DNA of 64,000 nt, taken from the NCBI GenBank assembly GCA_050258755.1, contig JBLMZI010000003.1:1-64000 (forward strand), read 5' to 3'. The notes under the pieces were generated by a model. It was not told the origin of the DNA and did no database searches. It worked only from the letters and a program-made list of their open reading frames with translations. Positions within the stretch are counted from its first letter, which is position 1; the number at the start of each line of letters is the position of its first letter. The DNA is from JBLMZI01 sp050258755 (GTDB lineage Bacteria > Bacillota > Syntrophomonadia > Syntrophomonadales > DTU052). A program made the position numbers and the translations under genes. This document shows positions 7,398-15,448 of the stretch, piece after piece.

Positions 7398-8197
7398 TCC
7401 ATCACCTCAACTCTGGCAAGCTGCGCTACATCGTCTCCTGTCAGTCGATAGAGCGCGTCGAGCAGAGCTATTTTGTAGGCCATCGGCCCGTCCGGCAGGG
7501 CCTCTGCGGCCCGTTCGCCGGCGGCCCCGAAACAGGTCAAGGCGGATACCGCAGCTTCAAACCAATCGGCGCTCCCTGCAGTAAAAGCCCCGATCAGGGA
7601 AGCGCCCATGCAGCCGGTTCCGCAGACCGATCCCATGCTCGAGTGTCCATTTCGAATCTGCGCCGCGCGGTAGGCGCTCACGACCAGATCCTCCGGCCCC
7701 GTGACGGCAACCACGGCTTGATGCTTCCCAGCCAAGGCCCGGGCCGCTTCCAGCACATTGCCGTCGACCGCGCCCGACTCGACGCCCCGCACGACTGCGT
7801 TCAGGCCGCCAAGTACCGCGATCTCGGCTTGATTTCCCTTGATCACGTCCACTCGGACCTGCTCAAGAATCCGCAGGGCACTGCGGGTCCGAAGCCCGGT
7901 AGCCCCGACTCCGACCGGATCGAACACGACCGGATGCCCGGCGTGATTCGCCGCCTGGCCCGCCGCAATCATTGCATCCACCAGGTCCGGGGTCAGGGTG
8001 CCAATGTTCAGCACCAGCGCATCCGAAATCAACTGCATCTCGGCCGATTCCTCCAGCGCATGCGCCATCACCGGCAGCGCACCGATCTGCAGCGTCGCAT
8101 TCGCGCAGTCGTTCACGGTTACGTCGTTTGTAATGTGGTGGATCAGGGCTTTCGATTCCCGCACCCGGTTCAGGTTTGCCTGGATTGTTTGAATCAT
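7385..8197 (-). CDS. thiM: Hydroxyethylthiazole kinase ThiM
   Basis: A 270-residue ribokinase-fold enzyme that phosphorylates the salvaged thiazole alcohol. Signatures are LIHHITNDVTVNDCAN at the N-terminus, HPVVFDPVGVGAT, VDVIKGNQAEIAVLGG, VAVTGPEDLV and the catalytic-loop region GSVCGTGCMGASLIGAF, with the family cysteine. The operon has no thiazole-synthase genes (thiG, thiH, thiS, thiF) in this window, so the thiazole half is either salvaged or made from genes elsewhere. It overlaps thiD2 by four bases. Confidence 0.96.
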   Translation of the reverse strand: MIQTIQANLNRVRESKALIHHITNDVTVNDCANATLQIGALPVMAHALEESAEMQLISDALVLNIGTLTPDLVDAMIAAGQAANHAGHPVVFDPVGVGATGLRTRSALRILEQVRVDVIKGNQAEIAVLGGLNAVVRGVESGAVDGNVLEAARALAGKHQAVVAVTGPEDLVVSAYRAAQIRNGHSSMGSVCGTGCMGASLIGAFTAGSADWFEAAVSALTCFGAAGERAAEALPDGPMAYKIALLDALYRLTGDDVAQLARVEVMEWES

Positions 8198-8619
8198 GAT
8201 TCCATCTTCCTCTCTTTCATCGTGTTAAAGGCCAGGCTCTCCAGCTCGTAAACCTGATAACGCAGCCCCTTGCATGTTTCGCTGCCGCAGGTGTCCAAGA
8301 GCTTCAGCATTTCTTCCAGGACCCGGAGCGCTTCCTCTGTCCGTTTGAAATTGGCCCGTACAACATCCCTGTAGTCGTCTCTTGTTTGCTCCGCCTTCGG
8401 CGTGTGGTGAGTTCCTACATCCCCGGCCGTGTCGCGGGCCGCCGTGAGGTCGGCTTCCCGCTCAAGCCGTGCTTCCAGATTTCCCAGCGTCAGGCGGATT
8501 TCCTTGGCCTCGGCGCAGAGTTCGGCGTCGTCCAGGATGAAGCGGAATACGTCTTCCACCACGCGCAGGCCTTCCCGCGCCCGGTTGAAATTGGCTTCAA
8601 TCAACCGCCGGATTTTCAT
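8194..8619 (-). CDS. thiD2: Hydroxymethylpyrimidine-phosphate kinase, ThiD2 family
   Basis: A 141-residue protein with RRLIEANFNRAREGLRVVED near its start and a second similar helix, RANFKRTEEALRVLEE, about 75 residues on. These are hallmarks of the ThiD2 family (often annotated as a thiamine-phosphate synthase domain because it is fused to ThiE in some bacteria). ThiD2 has been described as a strictly monofunctional HMP-phosphate kinase unrelated to ThiD. No thiD lies in this operon, so ThiD2 would supply the missing step between ThiC and ThiE. The start at 8619 has GGAGG seven bases upstream; the longer frame to 8718 runs into the riboswitch. It is the first gene after the riboswitch. Confidence 0.84.
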   Translation of the reverse strand: MKIRRLIEANFNRAREGLRVVEDVFRFILDDAELCAEAKEIRLTLGNLEARLEREADLTAARDTAGDVGTHHTPKAEQTRDDYRDVVRANFKRTEEALRVLEEMLKLLDTCGSETCKGLRYQVYELESLAFNTMKERKMES

Positions 8620-8640
8620 GGGACACCTCCAAAACAAAAT

Positions 8641-8666
8641 AAAAAAAGCGAACCAAGAAGGTTCGC
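8641..8666 (-). terminator. Intrinsic terminator of the TPP riboswitch expression platform
   Basis: On the minus strand GCGAACC-TTCTT-GGTTCGC is followed directly by a run of seven T. It lies just after the TPP aptamer and before the thiD2 ribosome site, so it is the probable off-state hairpin for the thi operon. Confidence 0.85.
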
Positions 8667-8679
8667 TAAGTTGCATCAC

Positions 8680-8777
8680 TACGCTTCCCTCCGCTGGTAT
8701 TACCCAGATCAGGTCCAAAGGGTCGAAGACTGAATGGCCTTCCTCTCAGCTCCTCAATAAAGGAGCCCCCCTAGCGT
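8680..8777 (-). promoter_or_regulatory. TPP riboswitch (THI element)
   Basis: Reading the minus strand, the conserved core is complete: AGGGGGGCTCC at the 5' side, CTGAGAGG (the CUGAGA box), GACCCTTTGGACCTGATCTG, then GGGTAATACCAGCGGAGGGAAGC in the 3' arm (8681-8703). It precedes thiD2-thiM-thiE-thiC and is followed within 14 bases by an intrinsic terminator. Binding of thiamine diphosphate should favour termination. Confidence 0.95.
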
Positions 8778-8807
8778 CCTTAATCAATTTGGTTGTAATT
8801 AGATTTG

Positions 8808-8836
8808 AATATATCCCTTGGCTGCTGACCTGTCAA
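8808..8836 (-). promoter_or_regulatory. Sigma-A promoter of the thi operon
   Basis: On the minus strand TTGACA (8831-8836) and TATATT (8808-8813) are separated by exactly 17 bases. Initiation about seven bases after the -10 would place the transcript start near 8800, just ahead of the riboswitch at 8777. The hexamers match the consensus closely. Confidence 0.85.
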
Positions 8837-9099
8837 TGCTTTTGCTCGTTCTTTTCACCTCCATATCAAATGATTCATGGGATCGGTGTTTGCACAGAAC
8901 GGTCGACAGCAAACCACCGGAAGCAAGCCGGTACAATCATCGCGCGGGCGAAGAATTGGTAACCGCGTGACTGTGGACAGTATGTGCAAAACGGTCAGCC
9001 TGCCCGGTGCGTTTTGAAGTATGATAAGCAATAAAACTATTCATTTGGCTCGCCAAATGTCACAGGAGTCAAGTGGGGTGAAGCGAGGACGGCGCGAAC
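8837..9099. other. Intergenic region between the thi promoter and the 9100 gene
   Basis: Apart from the thi promoter at its left edge, nothing can be assigned here. No RNA gene, clear hairpin or strong plus-strand promoter is visible. Confidence 0.4.
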
Positions 9100-9483
9100 A
9101 TGGAAAACCAATCAAATGCAGATAAATTGGAATCAATAAAGGCGTTTCAATCAGCAATCAGTAAATCCGAAAAGGCCCTGGCCCAGATGACTCAGAAAGG
9201 CGCAAATACTGCCCTGTTAAAGAAACGGCTTGAAGCGCTCCGCGTCGGCCTGGCCGTGCTGGAAAGCATCTGGAATCAGCGCCCCCATCATTACAGCCAG
9301 GAAAATTTCGCGGATGCGCGCAATGTTCTCGCTGGATTATTGCCGGCAATTGCGGCTGTTTGTGCTAAATCAAAGGCGGGCAGTCCGCAGCGAACGCTGG
9401 CAGAAAGACGAATTCAGGCTTTGGAACGAGCCGTTCAAGCGATTGACGCGCTTGCGAAACAACAGGGCGGTCACGCAAAGTGA
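9100..9483 (+). CDS. Hypothetical protein, predicted helical
   Basis: A 127-residue soluble protein that I do not recognise. It is rich in alanine, lysine and glutamine and likely all-helical, with two amphipathic helical pairs around residues 8-58 and 68-122. No cysteine cluster, membrane segment or signal peptide is obvious; the one cysteine is near residue 87. The ribosome site is weak (GAGG 13-16 bases upstream), so the start is less secure than most. Its stop lies inside a strong terminator hairpin, which supports a real monocistronic gene. Confidence 0.6.
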   Translation: MENQSNADKLESIKAFQSAISKSEKALAQMTQKGANTALLKKRLEALRVGLAVLESIWNQRPHHYSQENFADARNVLAGLLPAIAAVCAKSKAGSPQRTLAERRIQALERAVQAIDALAKQQGGHAK

Positions 9484-9495
9484 CCGCCCTGTTTT
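9461..9495 (+). terminator. Intrinsic terminator after the 9100 gene
   Basis: A 13-base perfect stem, AACAGGGCGGTCA with TGACCGCCCTGTT, has a seven-base loop and ends in TTTT. The stop codon of the 9100 gene (9481-9483) lies in the right arm. Confidence 0.85.
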
Positions 9496-9526
9496 CATGA
9501 GGTGAGAACGTGGTTAAGACTCCCGC

Positions 9527-9844
9527 TCAGGCGATCCCGCCCTCAGACCGAATAATGTCCAAGGCCTGATCGGCTTGGGTTTTGGGAACCGAGATCATCA
9601 GCGTGTAGTTGCCGCTCCCCGGGTGTTCAGGCCCGGCCATTGCGGCAAGATCGGTCACGGTATCTTCGTCGTACAGGATGCTGCTGACGCGGTCATCCAC
9701 CATGGGGCCGGCGCCGCCGGTTTGTTCAATCCGCATCGCGTTGGTATCAGAGATGTTCAGACGTGAAAAAATCTCACCGCCAGCGCCGGCAGCCTGTTCC
9801 GCGGAACGGAAATAGGCGACAATGAGTTCTTTGTCTTCGGACAT
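9527..9844 (-). CDS. Hypothetical small soluble protein
   Basis: A 105-residue acidic protein that I cannot assign. The order beta strand (LIVAYFRS), helix (AEQAAGAGGEIFSRL), middle loop, then strand (YTLMISVP) and helix (TQADQALDIIRSEGG) suggests a ferredoxin-like beta-alpha-beta fold, as in small stress-induced proteins, but no family is recognised. The start at 9844 has AAGGAAG eight bases upstream; the frame to 9892 lacks a site. It is probably monocistronic. Confidence 0.62.
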   Translation of the reverse strand: MSEDKELIVAYFRSAEQAAGAGGEIFSRLNISDTNAMRIEQTGGAGPMVDDRVSSILYDEDTVTDLAAMAGPEHPGSGNYTLMISVPKTQADQALDIIRSEGGIA

Positions 9845-9927
9845 CGGCAATCTTCCTTTCACAGAGATTTTTCCCGATGTCCGATTTTTCATGCCGGGTG
9901 ACCTGGGGGAAGCATTGTTTCAAAACC

Positions 9928-10359
9928 CTAAAAAAACAATTCAGCCAAGGGTTCAGCGACAGCCAGGGCACAGCCAAAACCGATCAGTACCGCGCCGAAA
10001 GCCAAGAATTTGAGTCGGAATGAAAGTGTTATTTCCGGACTTGGAGCCAGATATTTGGGCTTCTTAATGGTGTTGAAACCGAACCAGAACATGAATAATC
10101 CTGAGAAAACAGCGTGGGCGATACCAACAGAGAAAAAGATTCGATAACAGTTTACCGCGAACAGGGGACCGATGAGGCCATAGATGACTAATAGGAAAGC
10201 GGCAGGAATTATGGCACGCCGTAAAAGAGGCCATTGCTTTTTATAAGCGGTCTTTGCACCGATTGCTCCGGCAATCATCGGAATGACCACGAAGTAAACC
10301 AAAATGACCAGCCAGGAGAGGAACGTTTCCTGGACTTCTCCCATTCCCATCACCGCCAC
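9928..10359 (-). CDS. Small integral membrane protein, unknown function
   Basis: A 143-residue protein with four predicted membrane segments: about residues 13-33 (LSWLVILVYFVVIPMIAGAI), 50-70, 76-97 and 112-135. It has basic loops (KKQWPLLRR and KKPKYL). No known motif is seen. The first possible codon is GTG at 10359; ATGs at 10350 and 10344 are alternatives, none with a strong ribosome site. A TATAAT hexamer lies about 30 bases upstream on the minus strand without a clear -35. Confidence 0.6.
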   Translation of the reverse strand: MAVMGMGEVQETFLSWLVILVYFVVIPMIAGAIGAKTAYKKQWPLLRRAIIPAAFLLVIYGLIGPLFAVNCYRIFFSVGIAHAVFSGLFMFWFGFNTIKKPKYLAPSPEITLSFRLKFLAFGAVLIGFGCALAVAEPLAELFF

Positions 10360-10507
10360 ATCGTATTCGTTTCATTCTTTGATTATATACCGATTTATGC
10401 CAGCCTTGAAGGACTGACAGGGGGAATTGCACTCACATCATTTTGATACTTGTCAAAACATAACACCATGTGACATAATCAATTCAAATTCCAAGGAGGC
10501 AGATTTG

Positions 10508-10825
10508 ATGGACACGAAGCAATTGGCCCGCATCATGAAAGCCCTGTCTAACGAGAACCGGCTGGAACTGTACCTGGAAATCGCACGGCGCTCAGAGGTC
10601 GATTTTTCGGCTGAAGGCGAATGTCTGATCTGCGATCTTCGGTCTTGTTGGAACATTGGCGCGCCAACGGTTTCCCATCATTTAAAGGAACTGACCTCGG
10701 CCGGGCTGATCATCACCGAGAAACGGGGCAAATTCGTGGCGGCGCACATCAACGGCGAAACCCTTGATGCTGTTAACGCTATCCTCGGATTGCGGCTGAA
10801 GCCGGAGCCCGGACGCGAAGAATAA
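10508..10825 (+). CDS. ArsR-family transcriptional regulator
   Basis: A 105-residue winged-helix repressor: LARIMKALSNENRLELYLEI opens the fold, and APTVSHHLKELTSAGLI is the recognition helix. The segment ECLICDLRSCWN carries three cysteines just ahead of it, in or near the alpha-3 metal/redox position used by several ArsR sensors, so metal, arsenic or thiol sensing is plausible. The start at 10508 has AAGGAGG nine bases upstream; the frame from 10427 has none. The EFR1-family gene follows after 111 bases on the same strand and is the natural target. Confidence 0.88.
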   Translation: MDTKQLARIMKALSNENRLELYLEIARRSEVDFSAEGECLICDLRSCWNIGAPTVSHHLKELTSAGLIITEKRGKFVAAHINGETLDAVNAILGLRLKPEPGREE

Positions 10826-10936
10826 GCGTTTTTTAGGGTCTATCGGTTTGACACTTTTGAAAGTGTCGAATAAAATCCGCCCCAGGATAAGTCCAATCAA
10901 AAGTGCTTAACGTGCCTGGAAAGAAAGGGGAAGCTG

Positions 10937-11731
10937 ATGAAAGGTATTATCTACTATTACTCATTGACCGGGAATACCCGGCTTGCCTGCCAATACCTGG
11001 CCCGGCAGGCTGAGGCCGCGGACTTTGAACTGCAGGATATTCGCCGGGCCGAACGTCTGGATCCGCAGGCTTACGATGTATGCGGATTCGCCTGTTCCAC
11101 CGATTTCATGCGCCCGCCCCGGCTCATGGATGCGTTCATTCGAGAGCTTCCGATGCAGGACCGTAAGCCCGCCTTCATTCTGAACACAAATGCGGGCATG
11201 CCGGGAAGAACCCTGCCGATTATGAACGAATGGCTGACCCGGCGCGGGTTTCTGGTTTTCGCCGGGCATGCGCTCTTAGCCCCTGAATCGTATCCCCCAC
11301 TGCGAGCCATCGGTCTGAGCCATGATGGCCAGCCGAATCAGGCTGACCTGGCAAAGTTTAACGGCTTTGTCGCCGACCTTGACCGCAGCCTGAAGCATGG
11401 GCTTCAGGGACTGCAGCCGGCCCATTTCGAGGTCGGCAGGCTGAATGACCTTTATGTACGAGGTTTCGGACCCAAGGCCCCAAGGGTCAAAAGCAAACGG
11501 CGATTGCGCCCCGAGCTTTGCAGCGAATGCGGCCTGTGCGCCAGGGAATGCCCGTACCAGGCGATCACCCTGGATCCAAAGCCTCGCTTTGATATGGATA
11601 AATGCGGCGAGTGCTGGGCTTGTTACAACCGCTGCCCGGAGCAGGCTGTTTATGTCCGTCCCTGGCGCCGGAGCCGCTACCGCCGGCCAAGCCGCGATTA
11701 TCAGCGTAAACTAGGCACCACAGAGGAGTAG
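10937..11731 (+). CDS. EFR1-family flavodoxin/ferredoxin fusion protein
   Basis: A 264-residue redox protein. Residues 1-165 are flavodoxin-like, with the phosphate loop YYSLTGNTR near the start. Residues 190-250 carry two [4Fe-4S] motifs, CSECGLCARECP and CGECWACYNRCP. EFR1 proteins are common in anaerobic clostridia, where they are thought to move electrons between FMN and iron-sulfur partners; exact partners are unknown. The C-terminus is strongly basic (RPWRRSRYRRPSRDYQRK), which may bind nucleic acid, membrane or an acidic partner. An ArsR gene lies directly upstream and a terminator directly downstream. Confidence 0.88.
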   Translation: MKGIIYYYSLTGNTRLACQYLARQAEAADFELQDIRRAERLDPQAYDVCGFACSTDFMRPPRLMDAFIRELPMQDRKPAFILNTNAGMPGRTLPIMNEWLTRRGFLVFAGHALLAPESYPPLRAIGLSHDGQPNQADLAKFNGFVADLDRSLKHGLQGLQPAHFEVGRLNDLYVRGFGPKAPRVKSKRRLRPELCSECGLCARECPYQAITLDPKPRFDMDKCGECWACYNRCPEQAVYVRPWRRSRYRRPSRDYQRKLGTTEE

Positions 11732-11751
11732 TTACACAGCCGCAAAACAAG

Positions 11752-11780
11752 AAGCCCCTCCGAGGCCGGAGGGGCTTTTC
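11752..11780. terminator. Intrinsic terminator after the EFR1 gene
   Basis: Stem AAGCCCCTCCG / CGGAGGGGCTT with loop AGGC, followed by TTC. It serves the plus-strand EFR1 gene and may also serve the convergent gene ending at 11821. Confidence 0.82.
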
Positions 11781-11820
11781 TGCAATCATGGGAATACTGA
11801 TTCCTTATGGGTATGGAAAT

Positions 11821-13995
11821 CTACAGCCGATTGTTGTTCCGCAGCGCGAACACGACCATCTTCCGCAGCATTTTCTCCTTGAGCGATGAGGGGTTAACAA
11901 GATCCATTCTCTCAAGGTGACGTTGTGCGGAGGCAGGAATCGGCCGGAAAAATTCCTTTGCCAGGCCGGTGAACATCTTGACCGGCGCCCCTTCCTTCAA
12001 GGCTTTCATCACCTTAAAAGAACCGCCCAAGGCGATATCATCATCGGTCAAGTCGGTGCCGAACGGGAAGGGTTTGAAATAGCCCTGTGCCTGATAAGGC
12101 CTTAACAGTGCGGCAATCTTTTCAGGATAGTTGTTGCGGTATTCTTCCGGTATTTCATAGTCCATCGGCAGTTTGCGGGCTTTTTTGGCTTCAGCCAGCA
12201 GCTGCGGCTGGAATCGGGAGTCAGCCACATTGAGCATTCGCTTGACCACTTCATTCTCCGGCATGTCCCTGAGATCCGCGATGCCATACTCGGTGACAAT
12301 GATATCCCGGTTATGTTTAGTGATCGTACAGTGGCCGTAGCTGAAGACGATATTCGATCTGAGGGTCTTACCGGCGCCTTTGGTGCTTTTGATCATAAGA
12401 ATGAATCTGCCATCCGGTAAAGCATGGGCCATGGCGTTAAAGTTGTACTGACCGCCAATGCCGCTGACCACTCGGCCATCTTCAAGCTGGTCGGCCGCGC
12501 TGGCTCCTAAAAGGGTAGCGATCATGCCGGCATTGACAAAACGCCCCTCTTTCCTTTGCAGAGCCCGCAGCTCTTCGCCGCCATAAAGCTGGTTGACTTT
12601 GTCCACGCCGGACATGCCAAAGTTCTTTCGCTCCTCTTCACTCATTTCATTGAGTGCTTGATAGAAGGCTTGAGGGCCAAGGAAGAAAGCGCCCAGGATA
12701 ACCTGACCGTTTTGGAGTTTGCTGCCCAGCAGCTGCCGGATCTTTTTCAGATTTTCGTCTTCGCTTAAATCTGCCGAGTATGAGGTAGTGCCATCAATAA
12801 TATTTCCGTTGGCAAAGGTAAGCCCAGCCTTCAATATGCCGAAATAGCTCAGGAAATCGAAGTCTTCTTGATCCAATTTGGAGTGGATCGCCTTCATCTG
12901 AATGAGGGTTTCGATGATGTTGTCCGGGATATGATTGTCCGACATTTCCCCGGAATTGATCAGCTTCATCAAAGGAACACTCTCATAGACTCTTCTTTTC
13001 AAAATATTGCTCTTGTACATTTGCATAAAGGCATCGACAAACATTTCCGAGGATCCATACAGACCTTGCTCAAAAACGCCGATATCACCCCAGGTATTAA
13101 TGAGTGATTCATTGCGTTTCAGCAAACCGGTCTTTTCAATGACCTCGCGATAGACACCATTATGTTCATTGCGCATGATCAGCCCGGCAACGATGGCGTC
13201 TCCCAGGGCGCCGATGCCGACCTGGATGGTTCCGCCATCTTTGATCAGGGGGCTGACATTGATGCCGATCATATGCTCGATCAGACCGACTGAATCCTTG
13301 GGCGGCCCAAAAAGCGTATAATCGAACTCCGGGCCGTGAAGCACATAGTCAAAGGATTCCGGCTCCATAACGGCATCTCCGTACATGAATGGCATATTTA
13401 CGTTGGCTTCCGCCAGAATCGCCACTTTTTTACCCTTGGCCCGGTCGCCTTTTATGAGCTCCAATGTCTCCAAGGTGATATCGGGGTTGCAGGCTGCGGA
13501 GTAGACATGCTTGCCGTCGATTTCCTGATGAGCTATCAGCATGCCGCAAACATTGGTTCCTAAGGCATGGGCGGTTCGAGGGACATGGGTATAGTTGGAA
13601 GACAAATGATTTAATTGCGCATGGTCGATATCCAAACTGTTGCCCGCTTTGCAGAAAAATTCGTAGATCTCAACATTGGGCGGGAGTGTTCCAGCCCGAT
13701 AATCCAGCATATAGTCAAAATCCGGAACCCCGTCAAATATCCGCTCATTCAGGGACTTAACAAAGCGGGCCTCCAAGTCGGATTTTCCGACTGGTTTTTC
13801 CAAAGACAGTGCGGTGATGATTTTTAGAGTCATTTCTGGATCTTCTTTTGCACGCCGGTAAAATTCATTGATAATCCTGATCGGTTTTCCCAGAGCCAGT
13901 GTCATCCCGAAAACAATGTCTTTCCCTACGTACTGGATCGTCTCGTCGACAACCTTCCTCACATCGTCAGCAATAATCCCGGAATCCAATTTCAT
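11821..13995 (-). CDS. Acetyl-CoA hydrolase/CoA-transferase family protein, long form
   Basis: A 724-residue member of the family I CoA-transferase/hydrolase group. The C-terminal half carries the AcetylCoA_hyd_C signature (GIGGQYNFNAMAHALPDGRF, then TITKHNRDIIVTEYGIADLRD). The N-terminal half is longer than in the roughly 430-residue butyrate/acetate CoA-transferases. It would move CoA between acyl-CoA and a carboxylate, or hydrolyse acyl-CoA. It fits with the acyl-CoA dehydrogenases at 21465 and 25037, though it is not in their operon. GGGAGGGC upstream supports the start. A tandem operator-like repeat lies over its -35 region, so it is probably regulated. Confidence 0.86.
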   Translation of the reverse strand: MKLDSGIIADDVRKVVDETIQYVGKDIVFGMTLALGKPIRIINEFYRRAKEDPEMTLKIITALSLEKPVGKSDLEARFVKSLNERIFDGVPDFDYMLDYRAGTLPPNVEIYEFFCKAGNSLDIDHAQLNHLSSNYTHVPRTAHALGTNVCGMLIAHQEIDGKHVYSAACNPDITLETLELIKGDRAKGKKVAILAEANVNMPFMYGDAVMEPESFDYVLHGPEFDYTLFGPPKDSVGLIEHMIGINVSPLIKDGGTIQVGIGALGDAIVAGLIMRNEHNGVYREVIEKTGLLKRNESLINTWGDIGVFEQGLYGSSEMFVDAFMQMYKSNILKRRVYESVPLMKLINSGEMSDNHIPDNIIETLIQMKAIHSKLDQEDFDFLSYFGILKAGLTFANGNIIDGTTSYSADLSEDENLKKIRQLLGSKLQNGQVILGAFFLGPQAFYQALNEMSEEERKNFGMSGVDKVNQLYGGEELRALQRKEGRFVNAGMIATLLGASAADQLEDGRVVSGIGGQYNFNAMAHALPDGRFILMIKSTKGAGKTLRSNIVFSYGHCTITKHNRDIIVTEYGIADLRDMPENEVVKRMLNVADSRFQPQLLAEAKKARKLPMDYEIPEEYRNNYPEKIAALLRPYQAQGYFKPFPFGTDLTDDDIALGGSFKVMKALKEGAPVKMFTGLAKEFFRPIPASAQRHLERMDLVNPSSLKEKMLRKMVVFALRNNNRL

Positions 13996-14087
13996 GATTT
14001 ATGTACGCCCTCCCAACCCAATTTTTATAGTTTACCGAAAAGACACAGATAAAGGCCGTTCCCTTTCCCTTATTGTGCTTGCGTTAT

Positions 14088-14116
14088 ATTATAACAAAAT
14101 AAAACATTTCGAAATA
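14088..14116 (-). promoter_or_regulatory. Probable promoter of the CoA-transferase gene, weak -35
   Basis: On the minus strand a consensus -10, TATAAT (14088-14093), has at the 17-base position TATTTC (14111-14116), which is a poor -35. The pattern fits a promoter needing an activator, and the tandem repeat at 14097-14125 covers the -35. Confidence 0.55.
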
Positions 14117-14125
14117 AAACATTTC
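14097..14125. repeat. Tandem 14-base direct repeat, likely operator
   Basis: AAATAAAACATTTC occurs twice with a 15-base period (14097-14110 and 14112-14125). On the minus strand the fuller unit reads GAAATGTTTTATTTC, itself an inverted repeat GAAAT-N5-ATTTC. Two such sites side by side over a -35 suggest cooperative binding by a dimeric regulator. The regulator is unknown. Confidence 0.65.
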
Positions 14126-14440
14126 AGTAATAAGGAATAATAAATCGTCTCATATTGGAGAGACCTGGTTTTTTGGGGATGCCCTATCGATGGATAACGA
14201 CTGAATTAGGTAACTTCAAGCCCGTAATGGAAGCAAGGGGCAAAAGCGTTTCACGCGGTGCGCAAATCCACCAAGACCTCTATTTTGGTATAATTGGCAG
14301 TAAAGAAAAATAACCGGAGAAATGCACAGGGCAGGGTCGAGCGATATCACTTAGCACGGGACTAGGGGGAGTGTACGGGGATAACCCGAACTGCTTCGGA
14401 TCGTGGCCATCGGAATTCATTACAAAAGGGATATGGGTGC
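14126..14440. other. Intergenic region before the 14441 hydrolase
   Basis: A 315-base stretch without a recognisable gene. A TATAAT hexamer at 14289-14294 faces the hydrolase but has no good -35 at 16-18 bases. No known RNA motif was recognised. Confidence 0.4.
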
Positions 14441-15355
14441 ATGAGACATCAGATTGATCCTCAGATACAGGTCATTGAACTGCCCGGATTTCATTATGCC
14501 AACTGCAACTGCCTGCTGTTGGAGGACGACGAGCGCTGTCTGATTGAAACCGGGTTTCACGAAAGCGAACTGGAAGACCTGCGCAGGTTGTCGGTTCATT
14601 TGATCGTGAATTCCCACGGGCATGGGGATCACTGCGGTCATAACAACGCCTTTCCTGAAGCCAAAATCATGATGCACCCCGAAGAAAGAGCCGTCATAGG
14701 TTCGGCGCAGGGCTACCTACGGGAATTTGGGTTCGAAAACCTGGTCGACGAAGCGTGGCAGGGGCTATTTGTTGACGGGATGAACTTCCGGCCGACTCGA
14801 ATCGACGAGGCGCTGCACGATGGGCAGGCGATCTGCACCGGCCGGCTCCGCTTCCAGGTCCTTCATATGCCGGGGCACAGCGCCGGTCACTGCTGCTTTC
14901 TGTTCCCGGAGCAGGGGTTTGTATTCACCAGTGATATCGAATTTTCCGAGTTTGGACCCTGGTATGGCATGGTGCGTTCGTCGGTGGCTGACATGCTGCG
15001 CTCTTTGGACCGATTGGCCTCGATCGGCGCCGATTATTATATCAGCGGGCATCATGCGCCAATGATCCGGGACCCGGACGGCAGCCGCCTTCGGGCCTAC
15101 CGGAACACCATCCTGGAGCGCCAGCGCCGAGTGGCGGAATTGCTTTACGCAGGCCGCAGCACGGTGGAGGAGATCGCAAAAAGCCTGCCGATCTACCGCC
15201 GTTTGCCGAATCCGGCCCCGATCTTCTGGGCCTATGAACAGATGATGGTTATAAACCATCTGATTTACCTGGAGGAGCAGGGTTACGCCGGGCATGAAGG
15301 CGTCCGCTGGTTTCCCGGCAAAACCGGGATCGGAATGGCGCAGTTGTCGATCTAG
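14441..15355 (+). CDS. Metallo-beta-lactamase-fold hydrolase
   Basis: A 304-residue enzyme with the metal-binding motif SHGHGDH near residue 55, a further ligand in LHMPGHSAGH, an aspartate in FTSDIEF and the terminal histidine in YYISGHHAP. The last 70 residues (VAELLYAGRSTVEEIAKSLPIYRR) look like the winged-helix tail found in lactamase-like thioesterases and glyoxalase II relatives. The substrate is unknown. The ribosome site is weak, so the start is only likely. It stands just before the ger operon. Confidence 0.86.
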   Translation: MRHQIDPQIQVIELPGFHYANCNCLLLEDDERCLIETGFHESELEDLRRLSVHLIVNSHGHGDHCGHNNAFPEAKIMMHPEERAVIGSAQGYLREFGFENLVDEAWQGLFVDGMNFRPTRIDEALHDGQAICTGRLRFQVLHMPGHSAGHCCFLFPEQGFVFTSDIEFSEFGPWYGMVRSSVADMLRSLDRLASIGADYYISGHHAPMIRDPDGSRLRAYRNTILERQRRVAELLYAGRSTVEEIAKSLPIYRRLPNPAPIFWAYEQMMVINHLIYLEEQGYAGHEGVRWFPGKTGIGMAQLSI

Positions 15356-15448
15356 GCACCCATTTGGTGCAACACCGGCGCATCGGAACATAGAATCAGG
15401 ATTACATGGGAAAAATGAAGCACAATCCCATGGAAATCAGGATGCGGC

